Assembly (NCBI RefSeq): GCF_000719135.1
Contig: NZ_JOEK01000003.1
Coordinates: forward strand, 248,001 to 312,000
DNA from: Streptomyces avicenniae
Lineage (GTDB): Bacteria; Actinomycetota; Actinomycetes; Streptomycetales; Streptomycetaceae
Direction: 5' to 3'
DNA length: 64,000 bases
Position numbers and translations under genes: made by a program. How positions within the stretch are numbered: the first letter of the stretch is position 1; each line of letters begins with the position of its first letter. Of this stretch, positions 53,920 to 62,162 are shown piece after piece. Under the pieces are notes generated by a model. The model was not told the origin of the DNA, searched no databases, and worked only from the letters and a program-made list of their open reading frames with translations.

Positions 53920-54075
53920 GTCGTCTCCCTCAGTGCCGAAGCTCCCGTGCGCACGCGTCATCCGCGTGACCAGAGTATGTCAGGCATGTGCATCATGCAT
54001 TTCGTGTGTCTCGTGCACATAGCATGTACGATGCGCATCGCCTGATGTCCTGATCACTATGGAAGGTGCTCCGTC

Positions 54076-55533
54076 ATGGACGGCCCTCAGCCCACCGCCC
54101 GGACGGGCGGCATCGTCGCGACGCTCGCCCTCGCGGGCACCGTCGCGGCGATCATGCAGACGCTCGTCACCCCGCTCATCGGCGAGCTGCCGCAGATCCT
54201 CGACACCAGCTCGTCGAACGCCTCCTGGGTGATCACCGCCACCCTCCTGTCCGGCGCGGTCTTCGTCCCCATCAGCGGGCGGCTCGGCGACCTGCTGGGC
54301 AAACGGCGGATGCTGCTGGCCTGTTGCGTGCCGCTGTTCGCGGGCTCGGTGGTGTGCGCGCTCGCGTCGTCGGTCGTGCCGATGATCGCCGGGCGCGGGC
54401 TCCAAGGCATGGGGATGGGCATCGTGCCGCTCGGGATCAGCCTGCTGCGGGACGTCCTGCCGCCGCAGAAGCTCGGCTCGTCCATCGCCCTGGTCAGCGC
54501 GTCCATGGGCATCGGCGGCGGGCTCGGCCTGCCCATCGCGGCCGGTGTCGCGGAGTACGCGAGCTGGCGCGCGCTGTTCTGGGGCTCGGCGGCGCTGACG
54601 GTCGCCATCGCGGCGATGGTCTGGTCGTTCGTCCCGGCCCCGGCGGTGCGGGGCGGCGGGCGCTTCGACTACGTCGGCGCGGTCGGGCTCGGCGCCGGAC
54701 TCGTCTGCCTGCTGCTGCCCGTCTCCAAGGGCGCCGACTGGGGCTGGGGCGACGGGCTGACGCTCGGCCTCTTCGCGGCGGCCGTCGTCCTCCTCCTGGC
54801 CTGGGGCCGCTGGGAACTGCGCACCGGCGACCCGCTGGTGGACCTGCGCGTGACCGCCAGGCGGCGCGTGCTCCTGACGAACCTGGCGTCCGTCCTCGTC
54901 GGCTTCGGCATGTACGCGCAGGCGCTGATCATCCCGCAGCTCCTCCAGCTGCCGGAGGAGACCGGCTACGGGCTCGGCCAGTCGATGCTGGCCATGGGCC
55001 TGTGGATGGCGCCCGCCGGGCTGATGATGATGCTCGTCTCGCCGCTCGGCGGCATGCTGTCGGCCGCGCGGGGACCGAAGTTCACGCTGGTCACGGGCGC
55101 GCTCGTCATCGCCCTCGGCTACGGGAGCGCGATGCTGCTGCTCGGCTCCACGTGGGGCGTGCTGGTCGTGACGCTGATCTGCAACAGCGGCGTCGGGCTG
55201 GCGTACGGCGCGATGCCCGCGCTGATCATGAGCGCCGTGCCGCTGTCGGAGACGGCCTCGGCGAACAGCTTCAACACGCTGATGCGCTCGCTGGGCACGT
55301 CGGTGTCGGCGGCCGTGGTGGGCGTCGTCCTGTCGCAGATGACCGTCTCCATGGGCGGCTTCACGCTGCCGTCGGAGGACGGATTCCGGGCCGGGCTGCT
55401 GATCGGCTGCGGCGTCGCGCTGGTCGCGGCGGCGGTGGCGGCGACGATCCCGGCGCCCCGGAGCGGCGCGCCGGAGGCGGCGGGCGCGCCGGGGACACCG
55501 GACGCCAAGGTGCCGGACACGGCCGCCGCCTGA
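54076..55533 (+). CDS. MFS drug-efflux transporter (DHA2-like)
   Basis: 485 residues, ATG 54076 (GGAAGG upstream). About 13-14 hydrophobic helices. Motif A appears as GRLGDLLGKRRML (loop 2-3) and motif C-like GIGGGLGLPIAAG in helix 5, the pattern of H+-antiporters of the EmrB/QacA group. Ala/Pro-rich cytosolic tail. Likely exports a drug or endogenous metabolite under the divergent MarR protein. Confidence 0.92.
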   Translation: MDGPQPTARTGGIVATLALAGTVAAIMQTLVTPLIGELPQILDTSSSNASWVITATLLSGAVFVPISGRLGDLLGKRRMLLACCVPLFAGSVVCALASSVVPMIAGRGLQGMGMGIVPLGISLLRDVLPPQKLGSSIALVSASMGIGGGLGLPIAAGVAEYASWRALFWGSAALTVAIAAMVWSFVPAPAVRGGGRFDYVGAVGLGAGLVCLLLPVSKGADWGWGDGLTLGLFAAAVVLLLAWGRWELRTGDPLVDLRVTARRRVLLTNLASVLVGFGMYAQALIIPQLLQLPEETGYGLGQSMLAMGLWMAPAGLMMMLVSPLGGMLSAARGPKFTLVTGALVIALGYGSAMLLLGSTWGVLVVTLICNSGVGLAYGAMPALIMSAVPLSETASANSFNTLMRSLGTSVSAAVVGVVLSQMTVSMGGFTLPSEDGFRAGLLIGCGVALVAAAVAATIPAPRSGAPEAAGAPGTPDAKVPDTAAA

Positions 55534-55542
55534 CACGGACCG

Positions 55543-55587
55543 CCGGTGCCCGCCTCCCGTGCCGCCGCACGGGGCGGCGGGCACCGG
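55543..55587. terminator. Branched bidirectional terminator
   Basis: Perfect 12-bp stem CCGGTGCCCGCC and GGCGGGCACCGG enclosing CCCGTGC/GCACGGG. Between convergent MFS and secreted-protein genes. Confidence 0.7.
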
Positions 55588-55652
55588 TGCGTGCGGCCGA
55601 CGTGCCGCGTGGGCGGGGCGGGACACGGCCCGGCCCGCCCACGCGGGTGGTG

Positions 55653-56222
55653 TCACGGAGTGGCGGCGGCGATGTCGAACTCCAGGTCGGTGAGGGTGCG
55701 TTCGCACATCCCCCCGTTGACGTTCGCCGCTGCGATGGCGGCCGAGCCGAGCGCCCAGTCCGGCGCGTCCGCCGCGACCTTGACGCGGACGCGTGCCGTC
55801 GCCGACTGGCCGGGCTCCAGCGGGTCGGTGGTGCCGAACCAGTCGAACCAGCCGCGCGCCTCCAGCGGCTTCCACTTGCCGTTCACCCGCCACTGGGCGG
55901 TCAGCGGCACGTCCGCGCCGTCCGTGGTGTCGTACGCGCTGATGTCGGCCATCGTGACCAGGCCGTCCACCGGCTCGTCGTAGGTGTTGGTGACGCGGTA
56001 GCTGAACGTCGCCCACTGACCTGCGACGACCGGGTCGGGGATGTTCACGAGCCGCACGTCGAGCTGGCCTTCGTCGCTCCACCAGAGGCAGCTGGAGTCG
56101 TCCGCTCCCGGGTGGATGGCGCCCGCCGGGGCGGCGGTGGCCGGGGCCGCGCCGAGGAAGGCGGCGGCCAGGAGCGCGGCGGACAGGGCGGTCGTCGCGG
56201 TGGCGTTGCGGCGGATGGGCAT
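55653..56222 (-). CDS. Secreted hypothetical protein
   Basis: 189 residues from ATG 56222 (GAGGT upstream). Signal peptide about 1-30 (APATA|AP). Mature part is Ig/CARDB-like: VVAGQWATFSYRVTNTYDEPVDGLV and LEPGQSATARVRVKVAADAP, with two cysteines (SSCLWW and GMCERT) that may pair. Extracellular; function unknown. Confidence 0.75.
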   Translation of the reverse strand: MPIRRNATATTALSAALLAAAFLGAAPATAAPAGAIHPGADDSSCLWWSDEGQLDVRLVNIPDPVVAGQWATFSYRVTNTYDEPVDGLVTMADISAYDTTDGADVPLTAQWRVNGKWKPLEARGWFDWFGTTDPLEPGQSATARVRVKVAADAPDWALGSAAIAAANVNGGMCERTLTDLEFDIAAATP

Positions 56223-56361
56223 GAGACCTCGCAGACGGAGAACAGGTGAACAGAGTGTTGCTCTGTGCCAGTTCGATCGTTCACACGGGGAACGGGTTGC
56301 GCCCATACGGGATCGTGTTACCGAACGCGGACAATTGGGTTGTGGGGCAAGCGAGTTGACG

Positions 56362-56406
56362 CGCGGGGGCCCGCCCCGACCGGATCGGCCGGGACGGGCC
56401 CCCGCG
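56362..56406 (-). terminator. Terminator hairpin after the acetyltransferase gene
   Basis: CGCGGGGGCCCG and CGGGCCCCCGCG (12-bp stem) with an inner CCGG/CCGG pair, 13 bases past the GNAT stop on the minus strand. Confidence 0.65.
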
Positions 56407-56418
56407 TGCGTCAGACGG

Positions 56419-57165
56419 TCACTGCGTCAGCGACATGTACAGGCGCGTGCCGCTGGGGCGGTAGCCGACGCGCTCGTAGACCCGGCGTGAGCCGTCCCCC
56501 GAGAACTCCAGCCACACCGACTCGGCGCCCTTCGCGAACATGTCGCCGGTCAGCGCGGCCGTCACCGACCCCGCGATGCCCTGGCCACGGAAGGCCGGGC
56601 GGGTGCCGACGCCCGCGAGTTCCGAGGTGCCCTCGGCGATCGCGGAACTCGACCCGCCCCCGGCGCACCCGCCGTCAGGCGCCCGCACGAAACGGATCGT
56701 GCCACCGCTCTCCTTGACCTCCCGCAGCCGCGCCGCGCCCTCGGGAGAGGGAGGGAAGACGTTGTCGAACGCCTCCGACAGCGCGGCGTCGATCGCCGCG
56801 AAGTCGGCCTCGGTGTTGGGGACTTCGGCGAGGGGAGTGGGGGGTGTGGAGAGGGTGTCCGGGGTGCAGACCAGGTACTCGTGCTGAGCCTCGGTGGTGA
56901 ACCCGGCCTGGCGAAGCGCCTGTTCGACGTCGGGTGCGGCGTCGGGGGCGAATTCGAGGCGAGGGAGCAGATCGCGCTCACGGAACGCGCCGATCAGCGC
57001 GCGGACGTCCTCGGCGGTCGGACGCGCGCCGGGGAGCGGGGTGGCGTAGTTGAGGAACGGGGTGGAGGTCGAGGGATCGAATCCCGCGACGAAGCCGCCC
57101 GTCTCGGCCACCTCGGGGCGGCGGCGCAGATGCGCGACGGCGAAGAGCTGGACGTTGGTGCCCAT
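56419..57165 (-). CDS. GNAT-family acetyltransferase
   Basis: 248 residues, ATG 57165. Acetyl-CoA-binding motif A at the C-terminal half: LAGVGTRPAFRGQGIAGSVTAAL (R-x-x-G-x-G/A), followed by VWLEFSGDGSRRVYERVGYRP. The N-terminal half is a degenerate second GNAT-like unit. Substrate unknown. Upstream on its transcript is the CRISPR leader side. Confidence 0.88.
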   Translation of the reverse strand: MGTNVQLFAVAHLRRRPEVAETGGFVAGFDPSTSTPFLNYATPLPGARPTAEDVRALIGAFRERDLLPRLEFAPDAAPDVEQALRQAGFTTEAQHEYLVCTPDTLSTPPTPLAEVPNTEADFAAIDAALSEAFDNVFPPSPEGAARLREVKESGGTIRFVRAPDGGCAGGGSSSAIAEGTSELAGVGTRPAFRGQGIAGSVTAALTGDMFAKGAESVWLEFSGDGSRRVYERVGYRPSGTRLYMSLTQ

Positions 57166-57650
57166 GGTGAAACCTCACGTGATGGCAGGGTGGAGCGCGC
57201 CCGGAGAAGAGGCGAGGGCGCGCGGGAACGCACCTCCCGGGAAAAGGGGAGGTGGGGGCGATGCGTGACGTTGAACGCACCGCGCCATGGGGCCGCCGCC
57301 GTGAAACGGGCGGACGGGGTCCACCGGTGAGCCGGACTACCGCAGGAGGGCAGACGGCTCAGTGCCGAAGGCGGCCACTGGGGGCTGCCGTGATCAAAGG
57401 CTTCAGTCCTTGAAGGTGAGGTGTCGAGCTGAGTTCCGGGGCACTCTCGCACGGCGGTGGGGCGGGAGGCAAGCTCAATTGGCCGATGGCCAGGTGATCT
57501 TGGGGGCACAGTGGGGATAATCACCTCATGGCCGGACCACGAGGCCACCGTACGCCTCTGACCAGCACAGCTGCACTACCGCCGGATCGCTGCAACCCAC
57601 CCCCGAACCGGGCCCGGCGGGCACGGGTTGACCAGGGACTTTACCCTTGG
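57166..57650. other. Non-coding region upstream of the CRISPR array, candidate leader
   Basis: 485 bases with no supported gene. The 150 bases next to the first repeat include CAATTGGCC and GGATAATCACC, locally less GC-rich than the surroundings. Because the opposite end of the array has the degenerate repeat, the leader and array promoter should lie here. Confidence 0.45.
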
Positions 57651-58012
57651 GTCGTCATCGATCCCCGGAGGGATCACAACGCGAACGGCTGGGGCCGTTC
57701 GCCCACCGGGCCCGTCGTCATCGATCCCCGGAGGGATCGCAACCGACCCCGTTCTGCATGTGCTGCGAGGCGCACGACGGGTCGTCATCGATCCCCGGAG
57801 GGATCGCAACCGGAGCTGCTCCTTCATGCGCTGGAGCGCCTGCTTGCCGTCATCGCTCCCTGGAGGGATCGCAACCATGGAGCCGATTCCGGACCGCGAG
57901 CAGTACCTCGCGTCGTCATCGCTCCCTAGAGGGATCGCAACGTCCACTGCGGCCCCGGGCCGGACGGGTACCGGCCGCACCCGTCGTCATCGATCCCTGG
58001 AGGGGTTCCGAC
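57651..58012 (+). CRISPR. CRISPR array, six 30-base repeats, no cas genes nearby
   Basis: Repeats start at 57651, 57714, 57781, 57846, 57912 and 57983. The consensus begins GTCGTCATCGATCCC and ends GGAGGGATCGCAAC; inside, CGATCCC and GGGATCG form a hairpin. Spacers are 33, 37, 35, 36 and 41 bases and unrelated to each other. Repeats 4 and 5 carry CTCCCTGG or CTCCCTAG variants; the last repeat is degraded at its 3' end (GGTTCCGAC), marking the trailer. The hairpin followed by an eight-base ATCGCAAC tag resembles Cas6-processed type I/III repeats and not the usual Streptomyces I-E repeat. Plus-strand transcription is inferred from that tag and the trailer. Confidence 0.88.
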
Positions 58013-58124
58013 CTCACCAGAGTGACGGACGCAAGGTGCGAGTCTCCCGCGCCGCCAGGCTGACGCCCGGCCGGTCGTTATCCACCGCCAGCAGGAGTTG
58101 CTTGCAGGCGATAGCTTGCGGAGC

Positions 58125-58337
58125 ATGGCGAGGACCCATGTGAATCTCGGACTCGAAGAGTCCGTAGCCGAAATGGCGCGGCAGGCTGCGGAGACTCGGC
58201 ATGTGCCGGTGAACGAGTATGTCGAGCAGCTGATCCGTGCGGACAACGAGAAGTTCCGCACGGACTTCCTGGCTGGTGCCCAAGAGGTACTGGACTCCTA
58301 CGGTGACCTGATCGACGGGATCGAGGCCACTGCGTGA
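58125..58337 (+). CDS. Small ribbon-helix-helix-like antitoxin
   Basis: 70 residues from ATG 58125; the ribosome site is poor (GGAG one base away), so the start is uncertain. ARTHVNLGLEESVAEMARQA followed by HVPVNEYVEQLIRADNE resembles Arc/CopG-type antitoxins, with a C-terminal toxin-binding tail (FLAGAQEVLDSYGDLIDGI). Its TGA overlaps a GTG (GTGA), the usual junction to a toxin gene, but only a broken stub follows. Confidence 0.6.
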   Translation: MARTHVNLGLEESVAEMARQAAETRHVPVNEYVEQLIRADNEKFRTDFLAGAQEVLDSYGDLIDGIEATA

Positions 58338-58396
58338 ACCCGTAGGTCGATTTGTCGTGGATCCCGGTGGTCGCCCACCGAGCCGGGGTGACACTT
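58334..58396 (+). pseudogene. Stub of the cognate toxin gene (Fic/Doc-like start)
   Basis: GTG 58334 overlaps the antitoxin stop. The frame reads VNP, an amber TAG at 58343, then VDLSWIPVVAHRAG, which resembles the opening of small Fic/Doc-type toxins, then loses any family resemblance. The frame continues into the ArsR gene by chance. Tentative: based on position and about 20 residues. Confidence 0.35.
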
Positions 58397-58567
58397 CCTG
58401 CGGAGGCCCGCCAAGCGGGCGCTCTCGGCCCACGGCTCGTCGCACCGCCGCACGTCTGTCAGGGAGTAGCGGCCTCCCGTCCGGCCAAGGCGCGTACGCG
58501 GGCAGGGTTGTTCGATCGGGGTCGTACGATGGGGGTGTTCCCGTTCGCGACGTCCCTGGAGGTCACC

Positions 58568-58927
58568 GTGGCCCGTCCACGCGCTGTGCCGCGCCGGGTG
58601 GAGAATCCCGGGCCGGAGGAGTACTCGCTGCAAGGTGTCCTCGAAGCGCTGGCCGATCCCGTACGGCGCACCCTGGTGGCCCAGTTGTCGCGCGCGGACG
58701 AGGACATGCGGTGCGGCACGTTCGACGTACGGGTCTCCGCCTCGACCCTCACGCACCACTTCACCGTCCTGCGCGAGGCCGGGGTCATCCGGCAGTACTA
58801 CGTCGGCACGTCCAAGATGAACGCGCTGCGCGACGCCGACATGGAGGCGCGCTTCCCCGGCCTGCTCCAGGCGCTGCTGGCCGCCGAGGAGCGCGAGCGC
58901 GACGCGGTGGTGGCCCCGGCGCGCTGA
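58568..58927 (+). CDS. ArsR-family regulator
   Basis: 119 residues from GTG 58568 with GGAGG five bases upstream. Winged helix: LQGVLEALADPVRRTLVAQL, VSASTLTHHFTVLREAGVI. No cysteine metal site in the recognition helix region, so probably a non-metal ArsR of the kind found beside oxidoreductases. Convergent with the MDR gene at 58955, whose promoter holds a palindrome that may be its operator. Confidence 0.9.
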   Translation: MARPRAVPRRVENPGPEEYSLQGVLEALADPVRRTLVAQLSRADEDMRCGTFDVRVSASTLTHHFTVLREAGVIRQYYVGTSKMNALRDADMEARFPGLLQALLAAEERERDAVVAPAR

Positions 58928-58954
58928 GCGCGCCCCCTCGGCGGCCCGTCCGCC

Positions 58955-59947
58955 TCAGTGGCGGACGGTGACGACGATCTTGCCGACCTGCGCGTTCGAC
59001 TCCAGGTAGCGGTGGGCCTCGGCGATGTCCGCCAGGTCGAAGGTCCGGTCGATGGCCGGGGCGAACGAGCCGTCCCGCAGCCCCGCGTTGACGAACTCGA
59101 CGGCGCGGGCGAGGCGTTGCGGGTCGGTCGTCACCTCGTGCAGCGTGTACGTACGCGTGCTGAGCGCCGGGAGGCGCGGGGCGTGCGGCAGCGGGGTGGG
59201 GCGCGGGTCGAGGGAGCCGTAGACGACGAGCCGCCCGCCGGGCGCGACGGTCCGCGCGAGCGTCTCGACGCCAGGCCCGGCGACCGGGTCGAACACCGTA
59301 CGCACGCCCCCGCCGCCGGTCAGCTCGGCGACGCGCGCGGGCAGGTCCTCGTCGTCGGTGACGACGACGTGCGCCGCGCCCGCGTCGAGCAGCCGCTGCC
59401 GCTTCGCGGCGGTACGGGTGGTGGCGAGGGGGATCGCGCCGATGCGGCGGGTGGTCTGGACGGCGGCCAGGCCGACGCTGCTCGACGCGGCGGTGATCAG
59501 GACGTGGTCGCCCGGCCGCGTGTGGCCGTCCTCGACCAGGGCGCCGTACGCCGTGACGTACGCCATCCACGTCGCGGCGGCGACCGTCGCCGGGACGTCG
59601 GCCGGGCGCGGGACGGTGACGGCGGCCGGGACGAGGACGTGGTCGCCGTACGTGCCGTACGCGGTCAGCGGGAAGCCGGGGACGACGCTCACCGGGTCGC
59701 CCGGCGCGAACCCGGTCACACCGGGCCCGACCGCCTCGACGGCGCCCGCCGCCTCGTACCCGAGGCCGGAGGGGAAGCGGGGCGCGGTGGGGTAGGTGCC
59801 CTGGCGGAACATGACGTCGGCGCGGTTCAGGCCGATCGCGTCCACGCGGATGCGGAGTTCGCCTGGCCCCGGCTCGCCGATCTCGACGTCCCTCAGTTCC
59901 AGGACCTCGGGGCCCCCTGTCCTGTCGAACTGCACTGCTGTGGGCAT
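58955..59947 (-). CDS. Zinc-independent MDR quinone oxidoreductase
   Basis: 330 residues, ATG 59947 (GGGAGG upstream). GroES-like domain (GLNRADVMFRQGTYP, LGYEAAGAVEAVG) and Rossmann domain (LITAASSSVGLAAVQ). C-terminal LESNAQVGKIVVTV. Cytosolic NADPH-dependent reductase of quinones or enals. Likely under the ArsR regulator at 58568. Confidence 0.92.
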   Translation of the reverse strand: MPTAVQFDRTGGPEVLELRDVEIGEPGPGELRIRVDAIGLNRADVMFRQGTYPTAPRFPSGLGYEAAGAVEAVGPGVTGFAPGDPVSVVPGFPLTAYGTYGDHVLVPAAVTVPRPADVPATVAAATWMAYVTAYGALVEDGHTRPGDHVLITAASSSVGLAAVQTTRRIGAIPLATTRTAAKRQRLLDAGAAHVVVTDDEDLPARVAELTGGGGVRTVFDPVAGPGVETLARTVAPGGRLVVYGSLDPRPTPLPHAPRLPALSTRTYTLHEVTTDPQRLARAVEFVNAGLRDGSFAPAIDRTFDLADIAEAHRYLESNAQVGKIVVTVRH

Positions 59948-59990
59948 GGTGCCTCCCGGTCGATGCGTCGCGCGCGACGGAACTTCGACT

Positions 59991-60009
59991 GCGATCGTAC
60001 TACGGTCGC
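59991..60009. promoter_or_regulatory. Palindromic operator upstream of the MDR oxidoreductase
   Basis: GCGATCGTA-C-TACGGTCGC, a 19-base near-perfect palindrome (one mismatch), 44 bases before the ATG of the oxidoreductase. Consistent with an ArsR dimer site. Confidence 0.5.
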
Positions 60010-60037
60010 CATCGAAATAATGCACCCGTCCGCCCGC

Positions 60038-60460
60038 TCACAACCGCCCGCCTCGGCCGCCGTCCGCCCACCGCGCCCACGGGTCGGGCGCCCGGTCGGT
60101 GGCCCGCGCGCGGCGCTCCCGCGCGGTCGCCTCGTCCACGCCGAGGGCGGACGCCAGGTGCGCCGTCGCGCCCGGGCCCTCGGCGAACGCGCGGAGCACG
60201 GCCTCGGCGGTGCCCGCGACCCGTGGCGGCAGCCGGTCGAGGCCGCGCAGGGCCGCCGCCCATTCGCCGGGCGACGGGGGGCCGCCCCCGGGGTCGCGGC
60301 TGTTCCGCCCGGTGCGGAGCATGCCGAGGGCCCAGAAGCAGCTGTCCAGCAACTCGCCCATCAACAGGGCCTGTTGGCCCAGCGCCTCGACCTCGGACGC
60401 CGTCAGCGTCAGACGTAACTCGCCCGCGCCGTCCTCGCCCACCCGGTATTCCGCACCCAC
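60038..60460 (-). CDS. Hypothetical protein
   Basis: 140 residues from GTG 60460 (GGAGGGG eight bases upstream). Helical, soluble: LTLTASEVEALGQQALLMGELLD, ALRGLDRLPPRVAGTAEAVLRAF. C-terminal part may contain a small HTH-like segment (AHLASALGVDEATARERRARA). Family not recognised. Confidence 0.6.
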   Translation of the reverse strand: MGAEYRVGEDGAGELRLTLTASEVEALGQQALLMGELLDSCFWALGMLRTGRNSRDPGGGPPSPGEWAAALRGLDRLPPRVAGTAEAVLRAFAEGPGATAHLASALGVDEATARERRARATDRAPDPWARWADGGRGGRL

Positions 60461-60539
60461 GGGACCACCCCTCCTGGCCGCTGCCACTGCCGCCCGGCTT
60501 CCCCGCACCGCCGCCGCGTACGCCGGAAACCGCCGCGCG

Positions 60540-61145
60540 TCAGACGCGGCCCACCGTGATGCGCGTGCGGTGGTGGCGCGGCTTCTCCGCCTCGTCCAGC
60601 AGCGCCACCGCCATGTCCTCCATCGACAAGGCGGACAACCCGTCAGCGTCCACGAGGAGTTCGTCCGCCCCGACCGTGTAGCGGCCGGTGCGCTCGCCAG
60701 GCGCGAAGTGCACGGGCGGGCTCACGTAGAGCCAGTCCACGTCGGCGGGCGCGTCGGCGAACACCGCGAACTGCGCGTTGCTCGCCAGGGCGAACGGGCG
60801 TATCTCCAGCGGCACATGGCGCGGATCGTCCACGACGAGCGTGCCGTCCGTACCGGGGACGGTGAGGCTGCCCGCGCCACCGACGACCAGCAGCCGCACG
60901 CCCGTGCCCGACAGCCCGTCGAGCAACGCGAGGGCCGCCGCCGCGTGTTCGTGCTCCGCGCCGGGGGCGGGGCGGGTGGCGGAGACGACGACGTCCTGCC
61001 CGGCGGCGAGGCGGGCGACGGTCGCCGGGTCCGTCGCGTCGCCGTGACGGCGCGTTGCGGCGGTGACGTCGTGGTGGCGGCGCAGCGCCTCGGCGACGAC
61101 GCGGCTGCCGGTCTCCCCGGCGGCTCCGATGACGGTGATGTGCAT
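60540..61145 (-). CDS. NAD(P)H-binding oxidoreductase (atypical SDR)
   Basis: 201 residues, ATG 61145. Rossmann motif VIGAAGETGSRVV, then LLVVGGAGSL and WLYVSPPVHFAPGERTG. Resembles the NmrA/BVR-B-like group lacking the classical YxxxK. Follows the EamA gene by four bases, so co-transcribed; the set is probably controlled by the divergent MarR. Confidence 0.85.
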   Translation of the reverse strand: MHITVIGAAGETGSRVVAEALRRHHDVTAATRRHGDATDPATVARLAAGQDVVVSATRPAPGAEHEHAAAALALLDGLSGTGVRLLVVGGAGSLTVPGTDGTLVVDDPRHVPLEIRPFALASNAQFAVFADAPADVDWLYVSPPVHFAPGERTGRYTVGADELLVDADGLSALSMEDMAVALLDEAEKPRHHRTRITVGRV

Positions 61146-61149
61146 GGGA

Positions 61150-62070
61150 TCACTGCTCCTTGCTGAGGGAACGGGCGGTGCGGGGCTCGTACTGCGCGGC
61201 GGCGACGGACGTCATCGCCAGCGCGAAGCCCAGCAGTTGGAGAGTCGTGAGCGACTGGTCGAGGGCGATCCAGCCCACGAGCGTCGCGACGGCGGGGGAG
61301 AGCAGCGGCAGGAACGACAGCGCGCCGACGGGCAGGCGGCCCACGCCGTTGAACCACAGCGCGTACGCCAGCAGCGTCCCGACGAGGCCGAGCCACAGGT
61401 AGCCGCCCAGCGCCGGGAGGTCGATCGACGGCGGCGCGCCCTCGCCGATGAGCGCGACCGGCGTCAGCAGCAGGCCGCCGACCGTGAGCTGCCATCCGGC
61501 GAACGACAGCACGTTCACGCCCGCTGGCCGCCCCCACCGCTTCGTCAGGAGGACGCCGACCGCCATCACGGCCGTGCCGCCGAGACCTGCGGCGACGCCG
61601 AGCGCGTCGAACGCGACCCGTCCGCGCAGCACCATCAGCGCCACCCCGGCCGTGCCCGCGACGGCCCAGGCCACACGGCGCAGGGTGGGCCGTTCGCCGA
61701 GGAACGTGAAGGCCAGCGCCGCGACGACCAGCGGCTGCACGGCGCTGAGGGTCGCGCCCACGCCGCCAGGGAGGCGGTAGGCGGCGACGAACAGGAGGAC
61801 GAAGAACGCGCCGATGTTGAGCGTCCCGAGGACGGCGGCGCGCCACCACCAGTCGCCGCGCGGCAGGTGCCGCCCCAGCGCGATGGCGAGCAGACCGGCG
61901 GGGAGGGCCCGTATCGCGCCGGAGAGGAGGGGACGGTCGGGTGGCAGCCACTCGGTCGTGACCAGGTAGGTCGTGCCCCAGGTGACGGGCGCGAGGGCGG
62001 TGAGGCCGGTCACGCCCCACGCCGGGGACGAGGCGCGGGACGGGGTGCGGGGCGGGGCGGTGGCGGTCAC
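61150..62070 (-). CDS. EamA-family transporter
   Basis: 306 residues from GTG 62070 (GAGAGG upstream). Ten hydrophobic helices, two EamA repeats: ALAPVTWGTTYLVTTEWLP at the start, LSAVQPLVVAALAF, and second-repeat end FLPLLSPAVATLVGWIALDQ. Inner-membrane exporter of unknown substrate. Divergent from marR; shared operators lie between. Confidence 0.92.
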   Translation of the reverse strand: MTATAPPRTPSRASSPAWGVTGLTALAPVTWGTTYLVTTEWLPPDRPLLSGAIRALPAGLLAIALGRHLPRGDWWWRAAVLGTLNIGAFFVLLFVAAYRLPGGVGATLSAVQPLVVAALAFTFLGERPTLRRVAWAVAGTAGVALMVLRGRVAFDALGVAAGLGGTAVMAVGVLLTKRWGRPAGVNVLSFAGWQLTVGGLLLTPVALIGEGAPPSIDLPALGGYLWLGLVGTLLAYALWFNGVGRLPVGALSFLPLLSPAVATLVGWIALDQSLTTLQLLGFALAMTSVAAAQYEPRTARSLSKEQ

Positions 62071-62090
62071 GCGAGAGACCTCTCAACATT

Positions 62091-62146
62091 GAACTGTTTG
62101 ACGTTGAGGAGAGTAGGCCGGGTGATACCTTGGCGTCAAACAGTTC
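62091..62146. promoter_or_regulatory. Paired MarR operators
   Basis: GAACTGTTTGACG (62091-62103) and CGTCAAACAGTTC (62134-62146) are a perfect 13-base inverted repeat 30 bases apart, one next to each divergent gene. Each arm is itself roughly palindromic, so two MarR dimers could bind and repress both the EamA operon and marR. Confidence 0.65.
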
Positions 62147-62162
62147 ACCGTTGAGGAGTCCG

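Noticed and set aside
57528..57980. Open frames on both strands over 57.5-58.0 kb with repeating RHRSPEGSQ or DPRRD-like peptides
   Set aside because: The peptide repeats are translations of the CRISPR repeats; no ribosome site or family.
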